The translations under genes and the position numbers were made by a program. Below are positions 17,484-27,749 of a stretch of DNA of 64,000 bases, piece after piece. Source of the stretch: an uncultured Dysgonomonas sp. GTDB taxonomy: Bacteria > Bacteroidota > Bacteroidia > Bacteroidales > Dysgonomonadaceae. Each line of letters starts with the position of its first letter. The stretch's first letter is position 1. The DNA lies in NCBI GenBank assembly GCA_900556485.1, contig USOX01000001.1, forward strand, positions 310,001 to 374,000. Direction: 5' to 3'. The notes under the pieces were generated by a model that saw only the letters and a program-made list of their open reading frames with translations, had not been told where the DNA came from and did no database searches.

Positions 17484-18251
17484 ATGATTCAGACTATGGA
17501 GAATTTCGATGGAGCTCTTCAGATTATGATATTAGTTATATTCGGATTAACTGCTATTCTGGCATTGTTAAGTATTCCGGATTGGATTAAGATATCAGAG
17601 TGGTACAAAAAGAAGCTGTTTCTTGCTCTTATTATTGAGGTGGTAGCTATTGTAATTACATATCTTGCCGGTATGCTAACCCCATCGGTGAACGAAGTTG
17701 TTCAGTCCGATGTTTCCCACAAAGACAGAAAATTAGTGCCAATCTTTGAATCATACGATCATGATATTTTTGTATCCGATGCATCTACAAAAGACACTAT
17801 CGGAAAGTTTACCATGAAAGATTTACAAACAGCAGGATTCTTTAATGCAATAGATTCTACTACAGCATTACGTGACCATGTAGAAATAAAATGGAGAAAG
17901 GTAAATGCGCGTTGGAAAAATGATAGGGACTCATCTCAAGTCAATATTCCATATATCAAAGATTGTCCTTATATTATCAAAGTGTCTGACTATAATTACA
18001 ACACAATATACAGGATATACAATATAAATGACCTTCAGAATCCTGTATTTTGTTCCGACAGGGATCGACTTGGAAATCTAGGGTTTAATTCGGGCGAGAG
18101 AGGTGTTCATCTATTCGAATATAAAGATAGCAAAGGCGTAATCTATTATACTCTATTTAGGGTTACTAATGCCAGACTTAAACGAGGAGAGGAACAGTTT
18201 GTGAATTTCGTTCAGATAAGAATAAAAGCTCATTTACAAAATAAGGCCTAG
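17484..18251 (+). CDS. Hypothetical membrane protein
   Basis: I do not recognise this 255-residue protein. Two hydrophobic segments lie at the N-terminus (about residues 8-28 and 42-64), separated by a short charged loop (PDWIKISEWYKKK). A soluble domain of about 185 residues follows, beta-rich, with DHDIFVSDASTKDTIGKFTM and a middle region rich in Tyr and Asn. The first two ATGs are three codons apart and the first is used. It lies 234 bases after the zinc-ribbon gene, beyond the palindromic repeats, and ends in a terminator shared with alaS. Confidence 0.65.
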   Translation: MIQTMENFDGALQIMILVIFGLTAILALLSIPDWIKISEWYKKKLFLALIIEVVAIVITYLAGMLTPSVNEVVQSDVSHKDRKLVPIFESYDHDIFVSDASTKDTIGKFTMKDLQTAGFFNAIDSTTALRDHVEIKWRKVNARWKNDRDSSQVNIPYIKDCPYIIKVSDYNYNTIYRIYNINDLQNPVFCSDRDRLGNLGFNSGERGVHLFEYKDSKGVIYYTLFRVTNARLKRGEEQFVNFVQIRIKAHLQNKA

Positions 18252-18271
18252 TTTATATTAAACTAAGCCTT
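18243..18271. terminator. Bidirectional terminator between the membrane protein gene and alaS
   Basis: Arms 18243-18255 and 18259-18271 (AAGGCcTAGTTTA and TAAACTAAGCCTT) pair with one mismatch. The hairpin overlaps the stop of the rightward gene and lies 20 bases after the alaS stop. A T-rich run follows on the minus strand. Confidence 0.65.
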
Positions 18272-18291
18272 ACAAATAGTATGAAAGTATC

Positions 18292-20907
18292 TTATTTTAT
18301 TTTTTCCAATATTTCGTGTAGGGCATTTGATAAGCCCTCTACATTTTTACCTCCGGCAGTTGCGAAGTGAGGTTGTCCTCCACCACCGCCTTGTATATGT
18401 TTGGCTGCATCACGTACAATTTGCGAAGCATTTAAGCCATGGTCTTTTACAAGATCATCACTAAGCATTATAGTTAGAAATGGTTTGTTTTCGGAATCTG
18501 TAAGTCCTACAAAAGCGGAATTAGCAGGGAATTCGCCTCTCAACTGGAATGCAATATCCTTAACTACTTCAGCAGGTACAGACCCATTCAGAATGAAGAC
18601 ATCAATACCATTTATAACCTGTTTCTTCTTTATAAGAGTCTCTTTTAGCAAAACAGTCTTTTCCTTTACATACTCTTCCATTCTCTTCTTCATCTCAGAG
18701 TTTTCTTCGAAGAATTTACGGAGAGTTTGTGCCAGATTAGGAGCATTGTTAAGCATAGAGCGCATCTCAGTCAGTATATCTTGTTGCGTGTAAAAGAAGT
18801 CTTCACATACCTCGGCTGTAATAGCCTCGATACGGCGGATTCCGGCAGCGATAGAACTTTCATTAATAATGCGGAACGAACCAATACGTCCGGTAGATGA
18901 TATATGTGTACCTCCGCAAAGTTCAACAGAATCGCCGAAACGGATTACACGTACATCGTCTCCATATTTTTCACCAAATAGGGCCATTGCACCCATTGCC
19001 TTAGCTTCTGCTATAGGGATATGGCGTCTTTCATCACGGCTTATATTTTCACGAATTCTGGCAGTAACAAAACGCTCCACTTTCCTTATCTCTTCATCTG
19101 TCAGTTTCTGGAAATGTGAAAAGTCGAAACGCAATAGAGTAGGAGATACATACGAACCTTTTTGTTCCACATGGCTTCCTAATATTTCGCGCAAGCCTTC
19201 GTGTAGTAAGTGAGTGGCTGTATGGTTGCACTCAGTAGCAATGCGATTTTTGCTATTGATGCGGGCTACGAATGTAGCCGTCACATCCAGAGGCAATCCT
19301 TTAGAGAGATGAACAGAGAGATTGTTCTCTCTCTTAGTATCTATAATCTCAGTTTTTTCATCTCCATTAATAAGCCAGCCGCTGTCGCCTACCTGTCCAC
19401 CCATTTCGGCATAGAAAGGTGTGCGGCTAAGTACTATCTGATAAAATTCTTTATTTTTCTGCTTTACCTGGCGATACCTTAATATTTCTGTATCACATTC
19501 GGAAAGATCATAACCTACAAACTCAGGGTCGCCTTCTTTCAGTACCACCCAGTCTCCGGTTTCTACAGCAGCAGCATTACGTGCACGGTCTTTCTGCTTC
19601 TGCATTTCTGCTTTGAAACTCTCCTTATCCATTGTCATACCATTTTCCCGTAAAATCAATTCTGTGAGGTCATCAGGAAAACCATATGTGTCATATAGAG
19701 TAAATGCATCTACACCGTTCAATACAGTCAAGCCTTTTGCTTTAGCATCTTCTATTTGCTTGTCCAGTAATTTTATACCCGTTTCAAGTGTGCGGAGGAA
19801 AGATTCTTCTTCTTCCTTCATCACTTTTTCTATTAATGTTTGCTGTTGTATAAGTTCAGGATAAGCATCACCCATTGTTTCAATCAGTGCAGGAATCAGC
19901 TTATACATGAAAGCTTTATGCTGTCCCAGGAATGTATATCCATAACGAACGGCACGACGAAGAATACGGCGTATTACATATCCGGCTTTTGCATTCGAAG
20001 GAAGCTGTCCATCCGTTATAGAAAATGCTATAGTACGGATATGATCGGCAATAACACGCATGGCAATATCCTTCTTAATATCTTGTCCGTAGGTGTTATT
20101 TGTTAGCTCGCCAATAGCTTTAATTATTGTTTGGAATACATCTGTATCATAATTCGAAACTTTACCTTGTACAGCCATGCAAAGACGTTCGAATCCCATT
20201 CCTGTATCTATTACTTTAGCAGGAAGAGGTTCCAGTGATTTGTCAGCCTTTCGGTTGAACTGCATAAATACAAGATTCCATATTTCGATCACATCCGGAT
20301 CTTTGTTTACCAAAGTAGCTCCGTCTATTTTAGCGCGATCTTCATCGGAACGTATATCAATATGGATTTCAGAGCATGGACCACATGGACCAGTATCGCC
20401 CATTTCCCAGAAATTATCTTTTTTGTTACCATTAATAATACGGTCTTTCGAAAGGTACTTTTCCCAGTATCCTGCGGCTTCATTGTCTCTTTCGAGCCCT
20501 TCTTCAGGGCTACCTTCGAATACAGTAACATAGAGGCGGTTCTTATCCAGTTTGATTACTTCAGTCAGGAATTCCCATGCCCATTCAATAGCTTCCTTCT
20601 TGAAATAGTCTCCAAAAGACCAGTTTCCAAGCATCTCGAACATTGTATGGTGATATGTATCGTGTCCTACTTCTTCCAGGTCGTTGTGCTTACCGCTTAC
20701 ACGGAGGCATTTCTGCGAATCGGCGACACGTGAATACTTAATAGGGGCATTACCAAGAATAATATCTTTAAACTGGTTCATTCCCGCATTAGTAAACATA
20801 AGTGTAGGGTCGTCTTTAATAACCATCGGTGCAGAAGGCACGATCTGGTGTCCTTTCGATTCGAAGAAAGATTTGAAAGATTCACGAATTTCTTTAGAAG
20901 TCATCAT
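18292..20907 (-). CDS. alaS: Alanyl-tRNA synthetase
   Basis: The 871-residue enzyme charges tRNA-Ala. It shows the class II catalytic domain ([32 protein letters not shown], residues 15-46; [13 protein letters not shown]), an editing domain with the metal site [12 protein letters not shown] (around residue 564) and [12 protein letters not shown] (around 665), and a C-terminal DHHA1/C-Ala region ending [16 protein letters not shown]. Length and motifs indicate a full, active enzyme. The start is the MM doublet; the second Met is equally possible. It is divergent from the M23 peptidase gene. TATTTTTG on the minus strand at 21014-21007 is a candidate -7 box. Confidence 0.97.
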   Translation of the reverse strand: MMTSKEIRESFKSFFESKGHQIVPSAPMVIKDDPTLMFTNAGMNQFKDIILGNAPIKYSRVADSQKCLRVSGKHNDLEEVGHDTYHHTMFEMLGNWSFGDYFKKEAIEWAWEFLTEVIKLDKNRLYVTVFEGSPEEGLERDNEAAGYWEKYLSKDRIINGNKKDNFWEMGDTGPCGPCSEIHIDIRSDEDRAKIDGATLVNKDPDVIEIWNLVFMQFNRKADKSLEPLPAKVIDTGMGFERLCMAVQGKVSNYDTDVFQTIIKAIGELTNNTYGQDIKKDIAMRVIADHIRTIAFSITDGQLPSNAKAGYVIRRILRRAVRYGYTFLGQHKAFMYKLIPALIETMGDAYPELIQQQTLIEKVMKEEEESFLRTLETGIKLLDKQIEDAKAKGLTVLNGVDAFTLYDTYGFPDDLTELILRENGMTMDKESFKAEMQKQKDRARNAAAVETGDWVVLKEGDPEFVGYDLSECDTEILRYRQVKQKNKEFYQIVLSRTPFYAEMGGQVGDSGWLINGDEKTEIIDTKRENNLSVHLSKGLPLDVTATFVARINSKNRIATECNHTATHLLHEGLREILGSHVEQKGSYVSPTLLRFDFSHFQKLTDEEIRKVERFVTARIRENISRDERRHIPIAEAKAMGAMALFGEKYGDDVRVIRFGDSVELCGGTHISSTGRIGSFRIINESSIAAGIRRIEAITAEVCEDFFYTQQDILTEMRSMLNNAPNLAQTLRKFFEENSEMKKRMEEYVKEKTVLLKETLIKKKQVINGIDVFILNGSVPAEVVKDIAFQLRGEFPANSAFVGLTDSENKPFLTIMLSDDLVKDHGLNASQIVRDAAKHIQGGGGGQPHFATAGGKNVEGLSNALHEILEKIK

Positions 20908-21002
20908 TTTTAGTTACGAGTTACAAGTAAACAGGTTACAAGTTAAATTATATTTTCTGAATTGCTAATTTGTTAATTTTCATACTAGCAATGTACAAAC
21001 AA

Positions 21003-21034
21003 CTTGCAAAAATAGTTCAAAAACTTTACTTTTG
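21003..21034 (+). promoter_or_regulatory. Promoter of the M23 peptidase gene
   Basis: CTTG (21003-21006), a 20-base spacer, then TACTTTTG (21027-21034) fits the Bacteroidetes promoter, with three of four bases at -33 and a perfect -7. It lies 40 bases before the ATG and overlaps the candidate alaS -7 box on the other strand. Confidence 0.65.
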
Positions 21035-21073
21035 TCGAACTTGTGCGTATAAATTATCGCTTAATATTTAAAA

Positions 21074-22045
21074 ATGAAACGAAAGATATATTATCGTTAC
21101 AATCCGCAAACCCTAACATATGAGAGAATCTATCCTAGTATGAAGGATCGGATTTTTACGGTTTTCCGGCATTTAATATCAGGAATTGTGGTGGGAATAG
21201 CGGCTTTGGTGGCGTTTGTATATTTTGTAGGTACGCCTTGGGGAGAACAACAAAAGAAAGAAAATCAGCTGATTCGTACACAATATGAAGTCCTTTCGAA
21301 ACGTACGGACGAAATGGTAAAGGTACTGCATGATATCCAACAACGTGACGATAATCTCTACCGGGCAATTTTTCACTCCGATCCTATACCATCATCTATC
21401 CGTAATTCGGGAGTGGGAGCAGCCGGAAGATATGACTATCTGATGAACATTACCAACCCGGACCTTATTATCCAGACTACACAAAAAATAGATTACATAG
21501 CCAAACAAATATATATTCAATCCAATTCCTTTGACGATGTGTTGAATATGGCAAAAACACAAAAAGACCGCCTACTTCATATTCCCAGCATACAACCGGT
21601 TTCTGATAAGAATTTACGACATATGGCCTCAGGCTATGGTACGCGTATAGACCCTATATACGGAACAGTAAGGTTTCATGCCGGAATGGACTTTTCGGCC
21701 AATATAGGAACCCCTGTATATGTAACAGGGAATGGTACCGTAACATGGGTAGACTGGAGACAAGGTTACGGAAAATGTATCATTGTTGATCATGGCTATG
21801 GTTATGAGACTTTGTATGCTCATCTTAATGAATATAAAGTGCGTGTAGGACAGAAAGTAACCCGTGGAGAACAAATAGGAGAAGTGGGCAACACGGGAAA
21901 ATCAACCGGTCCACACCTTCATTATGAAGTACATGTAAAAGGTAAGCCGGACAATCCTGCTAAATATTACTTTATGGATCTGACTCCTGAAGAATATGAT
22001 AAGATGTTGCAAATAGCAGCTAACCACGGACAGGTGATGGATTAA
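21074..22045 (+). CDS. M23-family metallopeptidase (cell-wall endopeptidase)
   Basis: The 323-residue protein has an N-terminal membrane segment (about residues 33-52, SGIVVGIAALVAFVYFVG), so the bulk is periplasmic. A coiled region follows (60-160). The LytM/M23 domain spans about 195-300: HAGMDFSANIGTPV supplies the zinc His and Asp, and GPHLHYEVHVKG the HxH. These enzymes cut peptidoglycan cross-links or act as inactive amidase activators; the intact metal motif favours an active enzyme. The MerR gene follows 106 bases downstream on the same strand. Confidence 0.93.
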   Translation: MKRKIYYRYNPQTLTYERIYPSMKDRIFTVFRHLISGIVVGIAALVAFVYFVGTPWGEQQKKENQLIRTQYEVLSKRTDEMVKVLHDIQQRDDNLYRAIFHSDPIPSSIRNSGVGAAGRYDYLMNITNPDLIIQTTQKIDYIAKQIYIQSNSFDDVLNMAKTQKDRLLHIPSIQPVSDKNLRHMASGYGTRIDPIYGTVRFHAGMDFSANIGTPVYVTGNGTVTWVDWRQGYGKCIIVDHGYGYETLYAHLNEYKVRVGQKVTRGEQIGEVGNTGKSTGPHLHYEVHVKGKPDNPAKYYFMDLTPEEYDKMLQIAANHGQVMD

Positions 22046-22151
22046 TAAAAAGTGAAAAATGAGGAATCGGATAATATCAACTTATTTATCATTTTATTGT
22101 TATGGAAACTAGTAGACTAGAATTCTAATAACTAGTAAACTAAAAACAGAA

Positions 22152-22496
22152 ATGAAGATCGATTTTGAAAATAGTAACCGCTTATTTTACTCGATAAGAG
22201 AAGTTGCTCGTCATTTTAATGTAAATGAGTCGTTACTCCGCTTTTGGGAAACGGAATTTGATATAATTTGCCCTCGTAAAACAGATGGCGGTGCTCGTCA
22301 GTATACCCGTCAGGATATAGAGAATATAGCCATTGTATACCATCTGGTGAAAGAGAAGGGAATGACTCTGGAAGGTGCCCGTCAGACTCTTCATCAGAAA
22401 AAAGATGAAACTACCCGCAAAGTTCAGGTTATTCAAAAACTGGAAAATATAAGGAACGAATTGAGTGATTTAGAACAGGCCTTTGGTGATCTGTAA
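22152..22496 (+). CDS. MerR-family transcriptional regulator
   Basis: This 114-residue protein has the MerR winged-helix DNA-binding domain at residues 9-77: YSIREVARHFNVNESLLRFWE, then GGARQYTRQDIENIAIVYHLVKEKGMTLEGARQTL. A coiled-coil tail (about 85-114) would form the dimer. It has no long effector domain and no conserved cysteines. Such short MerR proteins next to M23 peptidases are common in Bacteroidales. The target genes are unknown; the neighbouring peptidase is a natural guess. Confidence 0.92.
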   Translation: MKIDFENSNRLFYSIREVARHFNVNESLLRFWETEFDIICPRKTDGGARQYTRQDIENIAIVYHLVKEKGMTLEGARQTLHQKKDETTRKVQVIQKLENIRNELSDLEQAFGDL

Positions 22497-22584
22497 TAAG
22501 TAAACGAGTTGACAAGATACAAGTTGACTAGTTTTTCTTAATAAGAACTCGTATCTCGTTTACTTGTAAACTTGTATCTTTAGA

Positions 22585-24147
22585 TCAGAACTGGAAATAT
22601 ATAAATGGCTGAGGCCCGCTAGATGCTGTTGCATATATCATCCAGAAAATAAACCCGGCCCATAGAGCTTTTACTGCTAATGGTGTGTTATTAAATCCTG
22701 CTTTTACGGTATTTACAAATTTCTCAGGAAGGAAGTGTAAGATATATCCGATAGCAACAAGTATAAATACATTTTTATATCCATCTAATACAGCGAGCCA
22801 TTCAATAGGAGCAAAGGTCAGATTACCAATACTTGCAATTACATCACCTGCCGAATCGAACGAATCTGCCCTGAAGAATATCCAGCAAAATGCCACAAAA
22901 TGGAATGTAAGCAGAATACATACAATACGGGTAAAGCGATTATCCGGAACTTTAATAAACTGCTTAAAGAAACGCTCTACAACTAATATGGCACCATGTA
23001 GTCCACCCCATATTACAAATTTCCACGAAGCGCCGTGCCACAGACCACCTATAAGCATGGTAAGGAAGAGATTGACATAAGTTCTTATTTTTCCTTTACG
23101 GTTTCCACCTAAAGAAATATAAAGGTAATCGCGCAACCAGGAAGAAAGGGAGATATGCCACCTTCTCCAGAATTCAGTTATCGATTGCGATTTATATGGC
23201 GTCAGGAAGTTAGGTGGTATAGTAAAGCCCATCAAGAGAGATAAGCCTATGGCTATATCCGAATAACCCGAAAAGTCGCAATATATTTGGAGAGTGTAAC
23301 CATAGACAGCCATCAGGTTTTCGAAAGCCGTATAGCTTAGTGGCGAATCAAAAACGCGGTCTACAAAGTTGGTGGATATATAATCAGATATTATTGCTTT
23401 CTTAATCAGTCCTAATAATATAAGGAACATTGCTGTACTTGCCTCTTGTTTGGTCAGATGCAGTTTCTTGTGCATCTGGGGAAGAAAGTCTTTGGCGCGA
23501 ATAATAGGCCCAGCTACCAGTTTAGGGAAGAATGTGATATAGAAACAGAAATCGAGCATAGAGTCAGCCGGTTTCATCTCCTTACGGTAAAGGTCTACAC
23601 CATAGCTTATAGCTTCGAATACAAAGAATGAAATACCAATAGGCAGTATTATATTGTGCAGGGCAAAGTCGCCGTCTAACAATGCATTCAGATTCTGTAT
23701 AAAAAAGTTTGTATACTTAAAGTAAGCAAGCATCAGAAGGTTACCTACAATAATCAACGTGAGGTAAACTTTCTGGGTAGAGCGCTTCTCGGTATGATAC
23801 ATCTTATTGGCAAGCCAATGGGTAACAACTGCACAGACAACCAGCAATATAAAATAATTGAGCTTGAAACTAAAACCAAACAGGCTGATATCCATTGTAT
23901 CACCTCCTGCCAGATAGTAGAAGTAGAGAGAAAATACAATCAGATAAATTTTACGGAAATAGTCGTGCTTTTTATCTTTTAAGAGTACATAGACTGAATA
24001 AAATAAAAAGAAGAAACCTAAGAAAAACGCACTGTTGAATAGTAAGCGATGTTCCGGGTTAAAAACAAAATATGGTGCTATATCCTCATATAACTTAAGT
24101 AGATAATCAGGTAGATAAAAATTGCTGATGTCTAATAGTGTTTTCAA
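22585..24147 (-). CDS. MBOAT-family O-acyltransferase (AlgI/PatA-like)
   Basis: The 520-residue integral membrane protein has ten or more hydrophobic segments. The MBOAT signature is present: FWRRWHISLSSWLRDYLYI, then the catalytic-histidine region IGGLWHGASWKFVIWGGLHG. Such proteins move acetyl groups across the inner membrane to a polysaccharide or peptidoglycan O-acetyltransferase. The start ATG overlaps the stop of the LysM-SGNH gene by 4 bases, so translation is coupled. With two SGNH genes just upstream, this looks like a complete O-acetylation cluster. The acceptor, peptidoglycan or exopolysaccharide, is not proven. Confidence 0.93.
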   Translation of the reverse strand: MKTLLDISNFYLPDYLLKLYEDIAPYFVFNPEHRLLFNSAFFLGFFFLFYSVYVLLKDKKHDYFRKIYLIVFSLYFYYLAGGDTMDISLFGFSFKLNYFILLVVCAVVTHWLANKMYHTEKRSTQKVYLTLIIVGNLLMLAYFKYTNFFIQNLNALLDGDFALHNIILPIGISFFVFEAISYGVDLYRKEMKPADSMLDFCFYITFFPKLVAGPIIRAKDFLPQMHKKLHLTKQEASTAMFLILLGLIKKAIISDYISTNFVDRVFDSPLSYTAFENLMAVYGYTLQIYCDFSGYSDIAIGLSLLMGFTIPPNFLTPYKSQSITEFWRRWHISLSSWLRDYLYISLGGNRKGKIRTYVNLFLTMLIGGLWHGASWKFVIWGGLHGAILVVERFFKQFIKVPDNRFTRIVCILLTFHFVAFCWIFFRADSFDSAGDVIASIGNLTFAPIEWLAVLDGYKNVFILVAIGYILHFLPEKFVNTVKAGFNNTPLAVKALWAGFIFWMIYATASSGPQPFIYFQF

Positions 24148-25571
24148 TTCTTTTGCTTCTTAAAATAATTATATGCTTTCAGAAAATCCGAAACAAACAG
24201 CGATCCCTGCGCCTGATAGCCACTTACAGTATAATGCACCTTATCGCGTGCTATCATTCTGGCATATTCTCCTCTAGGGCCGATGCCAGCCGCACCTCCC
24301 ATGCGGGTGAATAAGTCCCATACCGGCATATCGTTAAGAGTCATCAATGCTGTTGTATAATCTACAATAAAAGTATTGGGACGGCGACGGCGAAACATCG
24401 ACGGCGGCGGAGTCATCACTAATATTGTAGCATTCGGATTGAGTGTCTTTATGTTTTTTGAGAATTCTCTTAGTTGGTATATATATTCGGTATCGGATAT
24501 TTTACCGAACGATTCGTTTGTACCGAATGAAAGAACGATCAGGTCCGGTTCAAGTATCGGAAGTTGTTTAAAAAACAGAGGATACTTATTGTAATCTGTC
24601 ATTTTTGCACCATTCACTCCAATAGAGTGATAGATAACTCCGGGCTTGTTGTTTTCTACAACAAAACCATTCAGGTTGTACATAGCAGCCTTTTCTTTAG
24701 GCAGAATAGTTATTCTGTTTAATGTTGTATCGCTGGTATAAGACGAGTAATAAGGTTTTGAAATTATATCAACAATATCTGTGCTATCGTTTACTGTTAT
24801 ATTAGTTGGTTGTACGACGGGTTTTACTGTTGCTGTTTTTACAGGTATTTTGAGAGACTTATTCGGGTGTATTGTATTCGATTTCATGTTGTTCGCTTTT
24901 TTTATTTGCGCAACAGTCACCTTGTATTTTCGTGCGATGGAAGACAGGCTTTCCCCACTTTTTATTTTGTGATATTTGATGCCCGTTGCAGCTGTACCTC
25001 TGCCACTGACAGAGCTCTCTAATATAGGAGCATTGACAGACATCTTATACTGAGCCTCCTCAGTAGGATATATAATTTTTACAGTATTGAATTCGAAACC
25101 ATCTGTAGCCGATAACTGTAATATAAAATCCTGAGCTGAGGTATATAGTGCTATTCCACTCAGGCCTACACCTACATCCCGTACGGGGGATACATTCATG
25201 AGGCTTTCCCAAGTAGCATTACAAGCATATCTTATATAACGAGGGCCATTTGTACGTATAAGGCTATAAGGGAATGTAAAACCTACACCGCCATTTCCAA
25301 ATTGGTTTTGCATAACCTCTCTGATTGTATTCGTAAAGAAATCGGCTTGGATATGCGAATCACCTATGTGTACAATATTTATTTTTCCTTTTTTATTTTT
25401 CTCTAGATTATATAGTTTTTCGAAAATAGAAGTAAGTAATTCCTGATTTTTAAAAATGTTATCATCCGAAGCATTTTTGTCTTTTATATCCTTTGCCGAT
25501 ATATCGGTTAGGGGAAAAGTCAAAAATGAAATAAATAATACCAGTATCAATCTCTCTTTTCTAAAAATCAT
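24144..25571 (-). CDS. SGNH-hydrolase-fold protein with internal LysM domain
   Basis: The 475-residue exported protein has a signal peptide of about 26 residues. Block I is HIGDSHIQAD (Ser71), and the C-terminal Asp/His block is RDKVHYTVSGYQAQG. Between them, residues about 200-244 form a LysM module (YHKIKSGESLSSIARKYKVT, then KANNMKSNTIHPNKSLKIP), which binds peptidoglycan-type glycans. Family knowledge suggests acetyl transfer (PatB/AlgX-like) or esterase activity. Embedding LysM inside the SGNH fold points to a cell-wall acceptor. The gene follows a second SGNH gene by 18 bases and overlaps the MBOAT gene by 4. Confidence 0.88.
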   Translation of the reverse strand: MIFRKERLILVLFISFLTFPLTDISAKDIKDKNASDDNIFKNQELLTSIFEKLYNLEKNKKGKINIVHIGDSHIQADFFTNTIREVMQNQFGNGGVGFTFPYSLIRTNGPRYIRYACNATWESLMNVSPVRDVGVGLSGIALYTSAQDFILQLSATDGFEFNTVKIIYPTEEAQYKMSVNAPILESSVSGRGTAATGIKYHKIKSGESLSSIARKYKVTVAQIKKANNMKSNTIHPNKSLKIPVKTATVKPVVQPTNITVNDSTDIVDIISKPYYSSYTSDTTLNRITILPKEKAAMYNLNGFVVENNKPGVIYHSIGVNGAKMTDYNKYPLFFKQLPILEPDLIVLSFGTNESFGKISDTEYIYQLREFSKNIKTLNPNATILVMTPPPSMFRRRRPNTFIVDYTTALMTLNDMPVWDLFTRMGGAAGIGPRGEYARMIARDKVHYTVSGYQAQGSLFVSDFLKAYNYFKKQKN

Positions 25572-25589
25572 GTGTTGTCTCCTTCTGTT

Positions 25590-27011
25590 TTAGTTTTGTA
25601 AATCTTGCGGGGCGTCAGGTTCTTCTTGTAAATTATCTTTATATTTTGTATATCCTTTATCTATTTCTCCATATATAAGTTTGGCTATACGTTTTGATCC
25701 TGAGCCATTAAAATGCGTATAGTCTTTATTTGCCAATTTATCGTTTACCCATTTAATCATAGAGCCATTACCTCCCATCACTTCATACAGATTGATGAAG
25801 CCCGAACTTGTATCGCGTGCATAGTTTCGCTGAGCTTTCGATAATGCTCCTACAGCCGGATCTGTTTGCATTTCGCCATCTATTTTGGATGCTTTGTCGG
25901 CAGTTGATATGATCAGGATGTCGGCGTTAGGGAAGCATTGACGTAAGTTTTCAACTACAGTGGTCATATTTCTTTCATACCATCTGTAATTTAATGATCC
26001 ATAGCCAAGTACGTTTGCTCCATAATGCAATATGATCAGGTCGTAGTTAAGTACTCTGTCAAAAGCATTCATTAACGATGGATTTAAGATGGATAGAGGC
26101 AATCCGGAATTACCCCGAATCGAAAAGTTATCGACGTGTACGCCTTTTCCATCATCAAAATTAAATCCGTAAATAGGTATAGAATCCGTATTATGAAAGT
26201 TTACCTGCAGTGACTTTGCACTATGTGAAGTCAAAGGTAAAGCATTCATTAGCTTTGACGGATTTAATGTTTTCGAACGGACAGAATCTTTATCTGCCTG
26301 TATTGTGATATAAGCTTCCGTGTTATCGGAACGACCATATAGAAGTGTAGGGTTATTAAGTTCGGTAGAGTAGGGCTGAGATTGAGCTTTATATTTTACC
26401 CAATAAGATTGCCCTCTGTCTTTCGCAAAAAAGACCTGACCATCGACACCGAAAGGTTTTATAGGTTTCTTGGTTTTTACAAACGATTGAGTAAGCCAGT
26501 TTTTTGAATATTGATGCGATATAGAACCACGTGCTCCTGCCGAAAGTGAAGATATAGCAACATATCCGACTCCTTGCCCTCCATATATTTCCTGAAAATG
26601 GCTGCGGACATCTTGTACAATATAGTCTCCATCATTCATCGAGTCTCCGAAGTAAGCAATCCGTACTTTACCTTCCTTATCTTGTTCTAGTTCGCGAAGT
26701 TTTGCATAGAAGCGTTTCAGGTTTTGATACCCGTCTACTCTTAGTGACGGATTGAAATTTTTGTCAACCTCCTCTATTGTTTTAGTAGAATCCGGTGCAA
26801 TTTTAGCTTCCTCTACTACAATCGCTGCTGTATCGTTTACAGCATTGATCATCAGGCTGTCTATTACAATATTATCGGTAGCTGTAACGTGTTCAGGAAA
26901 CAGGCGGTCTGGAAGTATATTTTTTAATGCAATAAAGGCGGAAATAGCTAAAGCAACGAAAAGTATTACATTTCCGAAGTAATTGTCCGATGTTTTACTC
27001 ACAAGCAACAA
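25590..27011 (-). CDS. SGNH-hydrolase-fold protein, membrane-anchored
   Basis: The 473-residue protein starts with one membrane segment (about residues 12-31), so the catalytic part is periplasmic. Block I is AYFGDSMNDGDY (Ser124), and the final block is NKDYTHFNGSGSKRIA, supplying Asp and His. It resembles the LysM-SGNH protein in plan but lacks LysM. It is the first gene of the three-gene cluster, preceded by a candidate promoter. The likely role is in O-acetylation of an envelope glycan together with the MBOAT protein. Confidence 0.85.
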   Translation of the reverse strand: MLLVSKTSDNYFGNVILFVALAISAFIALKNILPDRLFPEHVTATDNIVIDSLMINAVNDTAAIVVEEAKIAPDSTKTIEEVDKNFNPSLRVDGYQNLKRFYAKLRELEQDKEGKVRIAYFGDSMNDGDYIVQDVRSHFQEIYGGQGVGYVAISSLSAGARGSISHQYSKNWLTQSFVKTKKPIKPFGVDGQVFFAKDRGQSYWVKYKAQSQPYSTELNNPTLLYGRSDNTEAYITIQADKDSVRSKTLNPSKLMNALPLTSHSAKSLQVNFHNTDSIPIYGFNFDDGKGVHVDNFSIRGNSGLPLSILNPSLMNAFDRVLNYDLIILHYGANVLGYGSLNYRWYERNMTTVVENLRQCFPNADILIISTADKASKIDGEMQTDPAVGALSKAQRNYARDTSSGFINLYEVMGGNGSMIKWVNDKLANKDYTHFNGSGSKRIAKLIYGEIDKGYTKYKDNLQEEPDAPQDLQN

Positions 27012-27109
27012 TTTGATAAAAGATTAAAAGAATTATTAATTTCCTATTATAGTATAGTAAGGAACTGTCTAAATTTTATACGAATAGAATTTGTACAGTT
27101 TCCGAGATG

Positions 27110-27117
27110 CAAAGCTA
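27110..27117 (-). promoter_or_regulatory. Putative promoter of the SGNH/MBOAT operon
   Basis: The minus strand reads TAGCTTTG, a perfect -7 box, with TCTG 19 bases upstream (three of four -33 bases). The predicted 5' leader is about 90 bases. Confidence 0.55.
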
Positions 27118-27156
27118 GTTACTTTCTTTGAAAATACAGAGGTGAAAAACAATATT

Positions 27157-27639
27157 TTAGTGATATTTTGCTTTTGCTGTAATATGTTCTATCTCGACTT
27201 TGAATGTAAAAGTCCGCTTCCATGATTTATTCATGTATTTTTCGCCAAGGTCTTCATATCCTGCCGAATATTTTTTGACAAGCAGGCGTAGAGCCTTTCT
27301 TTTCTCATCGTCGGAAAGATCGAGTATTGCTTTGCCAAAAGCGATTACACTTTCGTAATAAGTGGTGAATTGCTCAGCTATTGGTTTGGTAATGCCAACA
27401 ACACAAAACGAAACTTTGTTGTTTTGTCTCATTATATCCAGTTTTTCTCCTTCGGGGGCACAATGAAAGTAGAGCGAGTTTGTCTCTTTATCAAATATAT
27501 AGCTTATAGGAATGCCATAGGCATAGTTGTTTTCAGTCATCCCTATACTGAGAAATCCGTATTCCGAAGTTTCCAAAAGTTCGTTGATGCGAGTTTCATC
27601 TTCGAGTATTCTATTTTGCCGCCTTACCTCTCTGAACAT
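27157..27639 (-). CDS. Pyridoxamine 5'-phosphate oxidase family flavoprotein (Nim-like)
   Basis: The 160-residue protein has the split-barrel FMN-binding fold: EYGFLSIGMTENNYAYGIPISYIFDKETNSLYFHCAPEGEKLDIMRQNNKVSFCVVG (residues 26-82). The N-terminus MFREVRRQNRIL resembles the nitroimidazole-reductase (Nim) branch, in which a conserved His holds the flavin. Many Bacteroidetes carry chromosomal members that do not give drug resistance, so resistance cannot be claimed. It is divergent from the DUF418 gene, with 110 bases between them. Confidence 0.85.
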   Translation of the reverse strand: MFREVRRQNRILEDETRINELLETSEYGFLSIGMTENNYAYGIPISYIFDKETNSLYFHCAPEGEKLDIMRQNNKVSFCVVGITKPIAEQFTTYYESVIAFGKAILDLSDDEKRKALRLLVKKYSAGYEDLGEKYMNKSWKRTFTFKVEIEHITAKAKYH

Positions 27640-27749
27640 ATATTTAATAGTTATAAATGGATGAGCTAAAGTACAAAAAGAATCGAATTTATTCTTTACT
27701 TTTATAGTTTTGAGTCCAATTAATAACCTGAATCCAATTCTTATATTTT

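Noticed and set aside
18000..21000. T-box or amino-acid leader in front of alaS.
   Set aside because: The alaS upstream region is short and shares a divergent promoter region; no T-box bulge or leader peptide was found.
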